Of a stretch of DNA of 38,871 nt, positions 25,441-32,684 are shown piece after piece. Location of the stretch: assembly GCA_019114495.1 (NCBI GenBank), contig DXFK01000061.1, forward strand, positions 1-38,871. Direction: 5' to 3'. This stretch comes from Candidatus Blautia stercoravium. Its GTDB lineage: Bacteria; Bacillota; Clostridia; Lachnospirales; Lachnospiraceae. The translations under genes were made by a program, and so were the position numbers. The notes beneath the pieces were generated by a model. The model was not told the DNA's origin. It saw only the letters and a list, made by a program, of their open reading frames with translations, and did no database searches. The stretch's first letter is position 1, and each line of letters begins with the position of its first letter.

Positions 25441-25455
25441 CCGATAAATTATCGG
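25441..25455 (+). promoter_or_regulatory. Inverted repeat in the BCCT leader, between ribosome site and start
   Basis: CCGATAAATTATCGG is a perfect 15-bp inverted repeat. The best Shine-Dalgarno (AAGGAG, 25431-25436) is 30 bases from ATG 25467, too far unless this short hairpin folds and shortens the distance. Confidence 0.4.
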
Positions 25456-25466
25456 ACAAAAGAAGA

Positions 25467-27044
25467 ATGGAAGAAAGCAAAACAAACAAAAAGTCCATAC
25501 GCTGGAATGTATTCATCCCTTGTTTTCTGGTCGTGGGCGGTGCAGCTATTTTAGGAATGGTGAATAATGAATGGCTGACAAAAGTAACGAAAGGAATTTT
25601 TACATGGTCACTGGGAACTTTTGGCTGGCTGTATCAGATAGTAGCCATGGTAACTTTAGTGGTAGTGGCCCTTCTGGCTTTTTCAAAAACGGGAAACATC
25701 CGGTTCGGCGGTAAAGAGGCAAAAGCTAAATATTCCTTTGGCTCCTGGTTTGCCATGACTCTGACCGGCGGTATTGCTACCGGACTGATTACTTATGGTG
25801 TAAATGAAGTGCTGATTTATTTTGGAAACATCTATGGAGAATTGGATGGTTACGGAGTAAAGGCTTTGTCCGATGAGGCTGCACAGTTTGCGCTGGGACG
25901 CAGTTTCTACAACTGGACGTTTGTTCCATACGCTATGTATGCACTTTCCGGTGTAGTCATTGCCTATATGTACTTTAACAGAAAGAAAGAGTTGTCTGTT
26001 TCCGCATCTTTGATTCCTCTTTTCGGAGAGAGTGTGACAAAGGGCCTTTGGAAAGCGCTGATTGATATTTTATCTGTATTGGCTATTGCCCTTGGACTGG
26101 CATCTTCTCTGGGGGCAGGACTGGCTCTTATCGGAACCGGACTTTCCTCTGCTTACGGCATTGCTCAGGGACCTGTTGTATGGTTTATTCTGACCGCTAT
26201 TATTACAGCAACCTTTACCATTGCTTCGGTAACAGGTATTGATAAAGGTATCAAGTGGCTGGCTGGATTGACTTCTAAGATTTTTTATGTGCTTTTGATT
26301 GTCCTGTTTTTAGTGGGACCGACCATTTACATTTTGAATATGGCAAATGTGGGACTGGGCTACTGGCTGGACCGCTTCTGGACTTGGGGGTTTGACCCGT
26401 CTACTGTAGGGGGAGAGGCTCTGGTAACCTGGTGGACCATGTATGACTGGGCTATCTGGATTGCTTATGCGCCGCTTATGGGAATTTTCTTTGCTATGAT
26501 TGCTTACGGAAGAACCGTTCGTCAGTTTCTGGTTATCAACTGGATTCTGCCAGCTTCTTTTGGCCTTGTCTGGTTTTCCGTATGGGGCGGAACAGCTCTT
26601 AAATGGCAGACAAGCGGAAAGGCAGATATTATTTCTACCATACAGCAGGAAGGCGCTGTAGCGGGAATCTGGGAATTTTTAAAGCATGTTCCTCTGGGAA
26701 CGATTATCATTCCCGTCATTATTGTGGCGTTGATTGCGGCCTTTTCCACTACAGCAGATACTATGTCCACCACCATTGCCGCCTTGTGCACAAAAGGCGC
26801 CCGTCATGACGAAGAGCCTGCTGTCTGGCAGAAAATCGTATGGGGTGTTTCCATTGGTCTCATTGCCTGTATTATGGTTGCCTTCGGCGGCGGCGAACAG
26901 GGTGTTGACGGTGTGAAATATCTGGCAGCCTGCGGAGGTTTTGCCGTTTTGACAATTTTTATTTTGCAGGTGGCATCTGCCATTAAACTGTTTTTCTTCG
27001 ATAAAGAGACAAAGAAGGATATAGAACAATCAGAGGAAGCATGA
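25467..27044 (+). CDS. BCCT family betaine/carnitine/choline-type transporter
   Basis: A LeuT-fold importer or exchanger for compounds with a quaternary ammonium group, 525 residues and about 12 membrane helices. The helix-3 motif is TLTGGIATGLITYGVNEVLI, a variant of GxGIGLxFWGVAEP. The BCCT signature TWWTMYDWAIWIAYAPLMG with IAYGRTVRQF (about 311-351) supplies the aromatic cage that holds trimethylammonium groups. It is the first gene of a sigma-54-controlled operon with two MIO-less ammonia-lyase homologues, so the imported compound is probably their substrate. No long osmosensing C-terminal tail is present, favouring catabolic uptake. Confidence 0.95.
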   Translation: MEESKTNKKSIRWNVFIPCFLVVGGAAILGMVNNEWLTKVTKGIFTWSLGTFGWLYQIVAMVTLVVVALLAFSKTGNIRFGGKEAKAKYSFGSWFAMTLTGGIATGLITYGVNEVLIYFGNIYGELDGYGVKALSDEAAQFALGRSFYNWTFVPYAMYALSGVVIAYMYFNRKKELSVSASLIPLFGESVTKGLWKALIDILSVLAIALGLASSLGAGLALIGTGLSSAYGIAQGPVVWFILTAIITATFTIASVTGIDKGIKWLAGLTSKIFYVLLIVLFLVGPTIYILNMANVGLGYWLDRFWTWGFDPSTVGGEALVTWWTMYDWAIWIAYAPLMGIFFAMIAYGRTVRQFLVINWILPASFGLVWFSVWGGTALKWQTSGKADIISTIQQEGAVAGIWEFLKHVPLGTIIIPVIIVALIAAFSTTADTMSTTIAALCTKGARHDEEPAVWQKIVWGVSIGLIACIMVAFGGGEQGVDGVKYLAACGGFAVLTIFILQVASAIKLFFFDKETKKDIEQSEEA

Positions 27045-27062
27045 TGACGTGGGAGGTCAGAT

Positions 27063-28604
27063 ATGAATAAAAGAAAGAACAGCAGAAAGGTAGAGCTGGG
27101 AAACCCCATTCGTCTGGAGGATTTTGTGGCAGTTGCCAGATACGGGGCAGAGGTGGCGTTTTCAGAGGAATACTGTGCAAGAGTAAGGAAAAGCCGGAAG
27201 CTGGTAGAAAAGTGGGTGGAAAAAGAGCGTGTCATGTACGGGGTAACCACCGGATTTGGTACGCTTTGCACTAAAGCCATTGGAAAAGAAGAAACCGCCA
27301 AGCTTCAGGAAAATATTATTCTGACCCATGCGGTTTCCGTGGGAGAACCTTTAAAGGAAGAAGAAGTGCGGGGCATTATGCTGATGATTCTTCAGAATCT
27401 GGGACAGGGAAGCAGTGGTGTACGCTTAGAAGTTCTGGAAAGATACAGAGATTTTCTGAATCTGGGAATTATTCCGAGAGTTCCCAAGTCAGGAAGCGTT
27501 GGTTATCTGGCTCTGGAAGCGCATACTGCTCTGGTGGTGCTTGGACAGGGAGAAGCCTGGTATCAGGGAGAACTTTTAAGCGGAAAAGAAGCATTGCAAA
27601 AAGCAGGATTAAAACCCATGGAACTTGGCGCGAAAGAGGGTCTGGCGCTGGTTTCGGGAACCACTTCGCCTACTGCCCTTGGGGCGCTGGCTCTGTATGA
27701 CATGCTGAAGGCGGCAAAGACCGCAGACATCATAGCCGCTCTGACGGTAGAAACCTTAAAAGGGGTGATGAATGCCTTTGATCAGCGTGTGATGAAAGTG
27801 CGTCCGCACTGCGAACAGGCAAAAGTAGCCGGGAATGTGCGGAAAATTCTGAAAGATTCTAAGGTGATTAAAAAATATAAGGGCAGTCATGTACAGGATG
27901 CTCTGTCTCTTCGCTGTATTCCACAGCTGCACGGAGCTTCCAGAAAAACACTGGAGGATGCCAGAAGAACCATGGAAATTGAAATGAATTCCTGCTGTGA
28001 TAACCCCATTATTTGGAGTGAGGAGGGGAACGAAGATGTGATTTCCGCCTGCAATGCAGACTCCTCTTATGTAGGACTGGAAATGGACAGCGCCAGCATT
28101 GCAGCCTGTACGCTGGGAAAAATGTCTGAACGGAGAAACAACCGGATAATTGACGAAAATCTTTCCGGCTATCCCTGGTTCTGCATCAGCAAGCCGGGAC
28201 TGAACTCGGGTCTTATGATTCCCCAGTATACACAGGCGGGTCTGCTGAATGAAATGCGGGTACTCTGTTCCCCAGCTACCATTGATAATACGCCTACCTG
28301 CGGCAACCAGGAGGATTATGTAGCCATGGGTTATTTTGCCTGCAAAAAGGCAGGAGAAGTGGCGGACAAGCTGGAATATATTCTGGCGATTGAACTTTTG
28401 TCTGATTATGAGGCGCAGCAGTTCCAGGATAAAGACGCGGATATCAGTTCTGTGTCAAAAGCGGTTTATGAGGAACTGGGACAGACCATTCCTGTTATGG
28501 AAAAGGATATGCTGCTGTATCCCCATATTGAGCATATCAAAAAACTGATACATACCGGAAGAATCCTGGAAATTGCAGAGGAGATTCTTGGAGGCTTGAA
28601 ATAA
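27063..28604 (+). CDS. HAL/PAL-family lyase homologue lacking the MIO triad (paralogue 1)
   Basis: A 513-residue protein of the aromatic amino acid lyase fold. Family motifs are clear: VMYGVTTGFGTL (Tyr59, the HAL Tyr53 equivalent), LQENIILTHAVSVGEPL, QDALSLRCIPQLHG (278-291), EMNSCCDNPIIW and GNQEDYVAMG. At the cofactor site it reads GSVG-YLALEAH (144-154) where HAL has GSVG-ASG-DLAPLAH: the three residues that cyclise into MIO are deleted. The HAL Asn195 position is Ser198, the Tyr280 position is Leu281, and the EDH motif is EDY. GGGAGG precedes the ATG. Deamination by the MIO route should be impossible; I infer elimination of a better leaving group such as trimethylamine, as in ergothionase. 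Confidence 0.9.
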   Translation: MNKRKNSRKVELGNPIRLEDFVAVARYGAEVAFSEEYCARVRKSRKLVEKWVEKERVMYGVTTGFGTLCTKAIGKEETAKLQENIILTHAVSVGEPLKEEEVRGIMLMILQNLGQGSSGVRLEVLERYRDFLNLGIIPRVPKSGSVGYLALEAHTALVVLGQGEAWYQGELLSGKEALQKAGLKPMELGAKEGLALVSGTTSPTALGALALYDMLKAAKTADIIAALTVETLKGVMNAFDQRVMKVRPHCEQAKVAGNVRKILKDSKVIKKYKGSHVQDALSLRCIPQLHGASRKTLEDARRTMEIEMNSCCDNPIIWSEEGNEDVISACNADSSYVGLEMDSASIAACTLGKMSERRNNRIIDENLSGYPWFCISKPGLNSGLMIPQYTQAGLLNEMRVLCSPATIDNTPTCGNQEDYVAMGYFACKKAGEVADKLEYILAIELLSDYEAQQFQDKDADISSVSKAVYEELGQTIPVMEKDMLLYPHIEHIKKLIHTGRILEIAEEILGGLK

Positions 28605-28625
28605 GAAGAGCAGAGGTTTTGTGAA

Positions 28626-30149
28626 ATGGAAAAGGTTATTTTAGGAAAAGAAATCAGTATAGAAGAATTTGTGTCAGTGGCCCGTTTTCACAACTGGGTG
28701 GAATTTTCAGAGGAATATGAGGAACGTGTGAAAAAATCCAGGAAAATTATAGAAGTCTGCGTGGAACAGGAAAAACCGGTGTACGGAACCACCACTGGAT
28801 TCGGGGCATTAGTTTCCAGGTTTATCAGCAAAGAGGAAGCCGAACTTCTGCAGAAAAATATTATTCTCACCCATGCAGTGTCTGTGGGAGAGCCCATGGA
28901 GGAGGAAGAAGTCAGGGCTGTTATGCTGATGGTGCTGCAAAGCCTTGGCCGGGGAGTCAGCGGGGTGCGTTTGAAGGTGCTGGAATATTATCGGGATTTC
29001 CTGAATCGGAATCTGACTCCGTATGTGCCCCGGGAAGGCTCTGTGGGATATCTTTGTATAGAAGGGCATATTGCGGCTGTGCCTTTAGGCGAGGGAAAAG
29101 CCTGGTACGGGGGAAAACTGCTGCCTGCAAAAGAGGCGTTAAAGGCCGCAGGTATGCAGCCGTTGACTTTAAGCTACAAAGAGGGACTGGCTCTGATTAA
29201 TGGTACTACATCTCCTACTGCACTGGCGGCGCTGGCTGTCTATGATTTAAACAGGCTGGCCAGAACAGCAGACATTGCGGCGGCTATGTCTTTAGAAGGG
29301 TTAAGGGGGCTTTTGCGCGCATATGACCCCCATGTGGTAAGCTGTCGACCTCAGAAGGAACTGGCGGCTACCGCAGAAAACCAAAGAAGAATTTTATCCG
29401 GTTCAGAAGTGCTGCAGCAGGCGGAACAGTCCCATATACAGGATGCGTTGTCTCTTCGCTGTGTGCCTCAGCTGCATGGGGCTGCAAAGAGAATTTTGCA
29501 GGACGCATGGGATGTGGTGACCTGTGAAATCAATTCCTGCGGGGACAATCCGGTGGTGTACGGATCGGAAAGCGAGCCGGACATTTATTCCAACGGAAAT
29601 CCAGACGCCTCTTATGTGGGGATGCAGATGGACGCAGCCTGCATTGCGGCAGCCAACCTGGCAAAAATGTCGGAGAGAAGAAATGCGAGATTTCTGGATG
29701 AGCATTTGTCCGCTCTGCCCTGTTTTTTGGCAAAAGAGTCAGGGCTGAACTCCGGGCTTATGATTCCCCAGTATGCCCAGGCAGGACTTTTAAACACCAT
29801 GAGAATGTTGGCGGTGCCCGCTACAGTGGACAGCGTATCTACAAGCGCAGGGCAGGAAGATTATGTGTCCATGGGATATAATGCCTGCCGAAAAGCCAGA
29901 ATGTCCGCAGAGAAACTGGAATATATTCTGGCGATTGAAGTTTTTTCCGCTTACCAGGCCCAGCAGTTTATCGACGGGGAACTGAAAAGAGGAAAAGGAA
30001 CGGCTGCTGTGTATGAAGAACTGGGGAACTTGATTCCGGTTATGGAAAAAGATATATATCTATATCCACATCTGGAGAAATTAAAAGACTGGATACACCA
30101 GGGAGAACTGCTGAAGATAGCAGAAGGGGCCGTGGGGAAACTGGCGTAG
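28626..30149 (+). CDS. HAL/PAL-family lyase homologue lacking the MIO triad (paralogue 2)
   Basis: A 507-residue paralogue 21 bp downstream of the first. It has PVYGTTTGFGAL (Tyr53), LTHAVSVGEPM, QDALSLRCVPQLHG (272-285), EINSCGDNPVVY and GQEDYVSMG. It has the same precise three-residue deletion at the cofactor loop: GSVG-YLCIEGH (138-148). Unlike paralogue 1 it keeps Asn192 (ALINGTT) at the HAL Asn195 position, and it lacks Asn in the NQED motif (AGQED). The two may act on different betaines or form mixed tetramers, since active sites in this fold are built from three subunits. It is the last gene of the operon. Confidence 0.9.
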   Translation: MEKVILGKEISIEEFVSVARFHNWVEFSEEYEERVKKSRKIIEVCVEQEKPVYGTTTGFGALVSRFISKEEAELLQKNIILTHAVSVGEPMEEEEVRAVMLMVLQSLGRGVSGVRLKVLEYYRDFLNRNLTPYVPREGSVGYLCIEGHIAAVPLGEGKAWYGGKLLPAKEALKAAGMQPLTLSYKEGLALINGTTSPTALAALAVYDLNRLARTADIAAAMSLEGLRGLLRAYDPHVVSCRPQKELAATAENQRRILSGSEVLQQAEQSHIQDALSLRCVPQLHGAAKRILQDAWDVVTCEINSCGDNPVVYGSESEPDIYSNGNPDASYVGMQMDAACIAAANLAKMSERRNARFLDEHLSALPCFLAKESGLNSGLMIPQYAQAGLLNTMRMLAVPATVDSVSTSAGQEDYVSMGYNACRKARMSAEKLEYILAIEVFSAYQAQQFIDGELKRGKGTAAVYEELGNLIPVMEKDIYLYPHLEKLKDWIHQGELLKIAEGAVGKLA

Positions 30150-30369
30150 CAAAACAAATGCAAAATATAATCCTGCGGAAGCAAGCCATGTGGAGTTTGG
30201 GGAAGACGTGGAAGAAATACCGCAGTGTTTCAGTTAGGAGGAAGATGATTTGTACCAGCTTATCGAAGAATGGTAATCCAGACATCTTAAGGTTTACGCC
30301 CTGCGGCTTTGCCAGGAAAACAGACTTTTTGGTATCCGTATGGCAAAGCTGCACCTGCCTGAGGAATAG
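30150..30369 (+). pseudogene. Decayed coding remnant of unknown family
   Basis: One plus-strand frame (phase of 30181) reads coding-like: ASHVEFGEDVEEIPQCFS, stop (30235), EEDDLYQLIEEW, stop (30274), SRHLKVYALRLCQENRLFG then IRMAKLHLPEE and stop at 30367. Acidic, well-formed segments broken only by two in-frame stops suggest a degraded C-terminal piece of a gene. I cannot assign the family. Confidence 0.35.
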
Positions 30370-30382
30370 TAACAGAAAGCAA

Positions 30383-30595
30383 TTATTTTTTCTCCTTTTC
30401 TACATAGCAGTCCGGAGAAAAGGGCAGAATTGCTTTATAAGAATTTAATTCCCCCTGTGACTGGGGCGGTGTGGGAATCATGCCTGTGGCCTCTGTAGCG
30501 GCACAGCCGTCCAGATCATGGGCAGAAGTGGCTTCCACATGATATTTGTCATCTGCGGCTATATTTTTAGCCGCATTTTTCTTTTCTTTTTCCAT
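30383..30595 (-). CDS. Small hydrophilic protein of unknown function (70 aa)
   Basis: The start is well defined: AGGAGGTATTGCC directly before the ATG at 30595. The protein is charged and soluble, beginning MEKEKKNAAKNIAADDKYHV, with a central TEATGMIPTPPQSQGELNSY segment and two cysteines (GCAATE, PDCYVE). There is no signal peptide or membrane helix. It stands alone, on the opposite strand to its neighbours, in a decayed intergenic region. I do not recognise the family; the Pro-rich IPTPPQ core looks like a conserved motif. Confidence 0.72.
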   Translation of the reverse strand: MEKEKKNAAKNIAADDKYHVEATSAHDLDGCAATEATGMIPTPPQSQGELNSYKAILPFSPDCYVEKEKK

Positions 30596-30669
30596 GGCAA
30601 TACCTCCTGAAAATAGTGAAAATTTCTGTGCTTTTTATAGTCTGGCACAAAAGAGACAAATTATGCGCA

Positions 30670-30698
30670 TTGACAAATTTTCTTTCAATGGCTATCCT
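30670..30698 (+). promoter_or_regulatory. Probable promoter of the second MATE gene
   Basis: -35 TTGACA (perfect, 30670-30675), 17-bp spacer, -10 TATCCT (30693-30698), 38 bp before the ATG. Confidence 0.6.
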
Positions 30699-30735
30699 GT
30701 ATAAAGTACGAAAATAAAAAGAAGAGGTAGGAGAA

Positions 30736-32079
30736 ATGGAGAAGAAAGAAAATGCAATGGGAACGAAAAAGGTCATGCCTCTTTTGATTTCCATGTCTGT
30801 GCCGCCTATGATTTCCATGTTGATACAGGCTTTATATAATATTGTGGACAGCATGTATGTGGCACGAATAAGCGAAGATGCTTTGACAGCCGTGTCCATA
30901 GCCTTTCCGCTGCAAAATTTGATTATTGCGGTGTCCTGTGGTTTTGGAATCGGCTTAAATGCCTGTGCGGCCAGAGGTTTGGGGGCAAAGGACGAAAAAG
31001 AAGTGAAATCTGCGGCTGCGCATGGATTTTGGTTCTGCGGAATTCACTGGCTGCTGTTTGTTCTTATGGGACTGTTTCTGACAGGTCCTTTCCTGCGGGG
31101 ATTTACGGATGACCCGCAGATTTATAAAATGAGCTGCGAATACACGCAGATTGTCTTGTGCTTCAGCATAGGCGGCATGTATCACCTGTATTCGGAAAAA
31201 TTGTTTCAGGCCACGGGAAGTATGATCCTGCCCATGATTTTTCAGGGAGTGGGGGCAGTTTTTAATATTATTCTGGACCCGATTCTGATTTTCGGCTGGT
31301 TCGGCCTGCCGGCTATGGGTGTTCCGGGGGCAGCCATTGCCACCGTCGCTTCACAGATTCTGGCAGGAATTTTATCCATGGTCTTTTTTGTGAAGAAATG
31401 CAAAGAAATCCCAATTTGCCTGAAAGGCTTCCGCCTGGATAAAAATATGCTGAGGAAAATTTATACAGTGGGGATTCCCTCTGCGATTATGATGTCTCTG
31501 CCGTCTGTACTGGTGGCAGCGCTAAACTCTGTACTGGCGGCATTTTCAGCCACAGCCATAGCAGTCTTCGGGCTGTATATCAAAATTCAGACTTTTGTGT
31601 ACATGCCTGCCAACGGAGTCATACAGGGAATGCGCCCCATTATGAGCTATAATTACGGGGCAAAGAACAGGAAGAGAATGAAAGAAACCTTAAAGGCCAG
31701 CCTCAAGGCAACAGGAGTGATTATGGCAGTGGGAACGGTGATATTCCTGGCATTTCCACAGGCCATTATGAAGCTGTTTGATGCCAATGAGGAAATGATG
31801 AAAATCGGTGTTCCCATGCTGCGTATCATTGGGGCGGGATTCCTGATTTCCACAGTGGGCTGTGTATTGTCAGGGGTCTTTGAGGCATTGGGGAAAGGCG
31901 TTCAGTCTCTGACGGTTTCGCTGCTGCGGCAGTTGGTGATTATCGTTCCGCTGTCCGTGATTTTATCCAGAGTCCTGGGACTTTACGGTGTGTGGCTGAC
32001 CTTCCCTGCGGCAGAACTGATTGCAGCTTTTGCAGGCTGTGTGTTGTACCGAAATTTTATGAACAAATTGAAATTATAA
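30736..32079 (+). CDS. MATE family efflux transporter (second copy)
   Basis: A 447-residue, 12-helix multidrug/Na+ or H+ antiporter. The N-terminal MatE repeat includes MISMLIQALYNIVDSMYVAR and the second repeat GIPSAIMMSLPSVLVAALNS. The segment MSYNYGAKNRKRMKETLKAS is typical of the repeat-2 loop in this family. GAGGTAGGAG precedes the ATG. ybaK follows 14 bp downstream and is probably cotranscribed. It is only distantly similar to the other two MATE proteins in the window, so it is not a recent duplicate. Confidence 0.93.
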   Translation: MEKKENAMGTKKVMPLLISMSVPPMISMLIQALYNIVDSMYVARISEDALTAVSIAFPLQNLIIAVSCGFGIGLNACAARGLGAKDEKEVKSAAAHGFWFCGIHWLLFVLMGLFLTGPFLRGFTDDPQIYKMSCEYTQIVLCFSIGGMYHLYSEKLFQATGSMILPMIFQGVGAVFNIILDPILIFGWFGLPAMGVPGAAIATVASQILAGILSMVFFVKKCKEIPICLKGFRLDKNMLRKIYTVGIPSAIMMSLPSVLVAALNSVLAAFSATAIAVFGLYIKIQTFVYMPANGVIQGMRPIMSYNYGAKNRKRMKETLKASLKATGVIMAVGTVIFLAFPQAIMKLFDANEEMMKIGVPMLRIIGAGFLISTVGCVLSGVFEALGKGVQSLTVSLLRQLVIIVPLSVILSRVLGLYGVWLTFPAAELIAAFAGCVLYRNFMNKLKL

Positions 32080-32093
32080 GCAGGAGGCAGAAA

Positions 32094-32594
32094 ATGGGTA
32101 AACAGAAAGAGAAAGAAATCAAAACCAATGCAATGCGTATTTTGGACAAAAATAAGATTCCGTATGAAGTGCTGCAGTATGAATGCGACGAGTTTATAGA
32201 CGGGCTGCATACGGCTGAAAAAACAGGAGCGCCGGTGGAACAGTCTTTTAAAACCCTGGTAGTCCAGGGGAAAAGCCGGGAATACTATGTACTGGTGATT
32301 CCCATTGCCGAGGAGGTAGATTTTAAAATTGCTGCAAGGGCTGTGGATGAGAAATCCGTGGAAATGATTCATGTGAAAGAGATCAACAAGGTAACCGGAT
32401 ATGTACGAGGCGGCTGCAGTCCCCTGGGCATGAAAAAGCAATATCCTACGATTATCCATGAGACCGCACAAAATTTTGGGGAAATTTATGTAAGCGGAGG
32501 AAGAATCGGTACAACTTTGAAGTTATCGCCCCAGAAACTGGCAGAAGTCACGGGGGCGAAATTCTGCAAAATTACGGCAGGGAAGAAATCATAG
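32094..32594 (+). CDS. ybaK: YbaK/EbsC family Cys-tRNA(Pro) deacylase
   Basis: A trans-editing enzyme that hydrolyses cysteine mischarged on tRNA-Pro, 166 residues. The YbaK fold is shown by NAMRILDKNKIPYEV at the N-terminus, the catalytic-Lys segment VEQSFKTLVV, and the conserved VRGGCSPLGMKKQYPT and YVSGGRIGTTLKLSP blocks. ATG 32094 has AGGAGG seven bases upstream; an open extension back to 31992 lies inside the MATE gene and is not used. Confidence 0.94.
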   Translation: MGKQKEKEIKTNAMRILDKNKIPYEVLQYECDEFIDGLHTAEKTGAPVEQSFKTLVVQGKSREYYVLVIPIAEEVDFKIAARAVDEKSVEMIHVKEINKVTGYVRGGCSPLGMKKQYPTIIHETAQNFGEIYVSGGRIGTTLKLSPQKLAEVTGAKFCKITAGKKS

Positions 32595-32613
32595 AAAAAC
32601 TCAGAACAGGTGC

Positions 32614-32642
32614 TTGTATCCGGAAAACAGCAGGCGTATAAT
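32614..32642 (+). promoter_or_regulatory. Probable promoter of the third MATE gene
   Basis: -35 TTGTAT (32614-32619), 17-bp spacer, -10 TATAAT (32637-32642), 43 bp before the ATG. Confidence 0.6.
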
Positions 32643-32684
32643 AATAGCCTGTAGCAAAGCATTACAGCAGTAAAGGAGTTTTCT

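Noticed and set aside
27063..30149. Plain histidine utilisation (two hutH genes)
   Set aside because: No hutU, hutI or hutG nearby, both copies lack the MIO residues needed for histidine deamination, and the transporter is of the quaternary-ammonium type.
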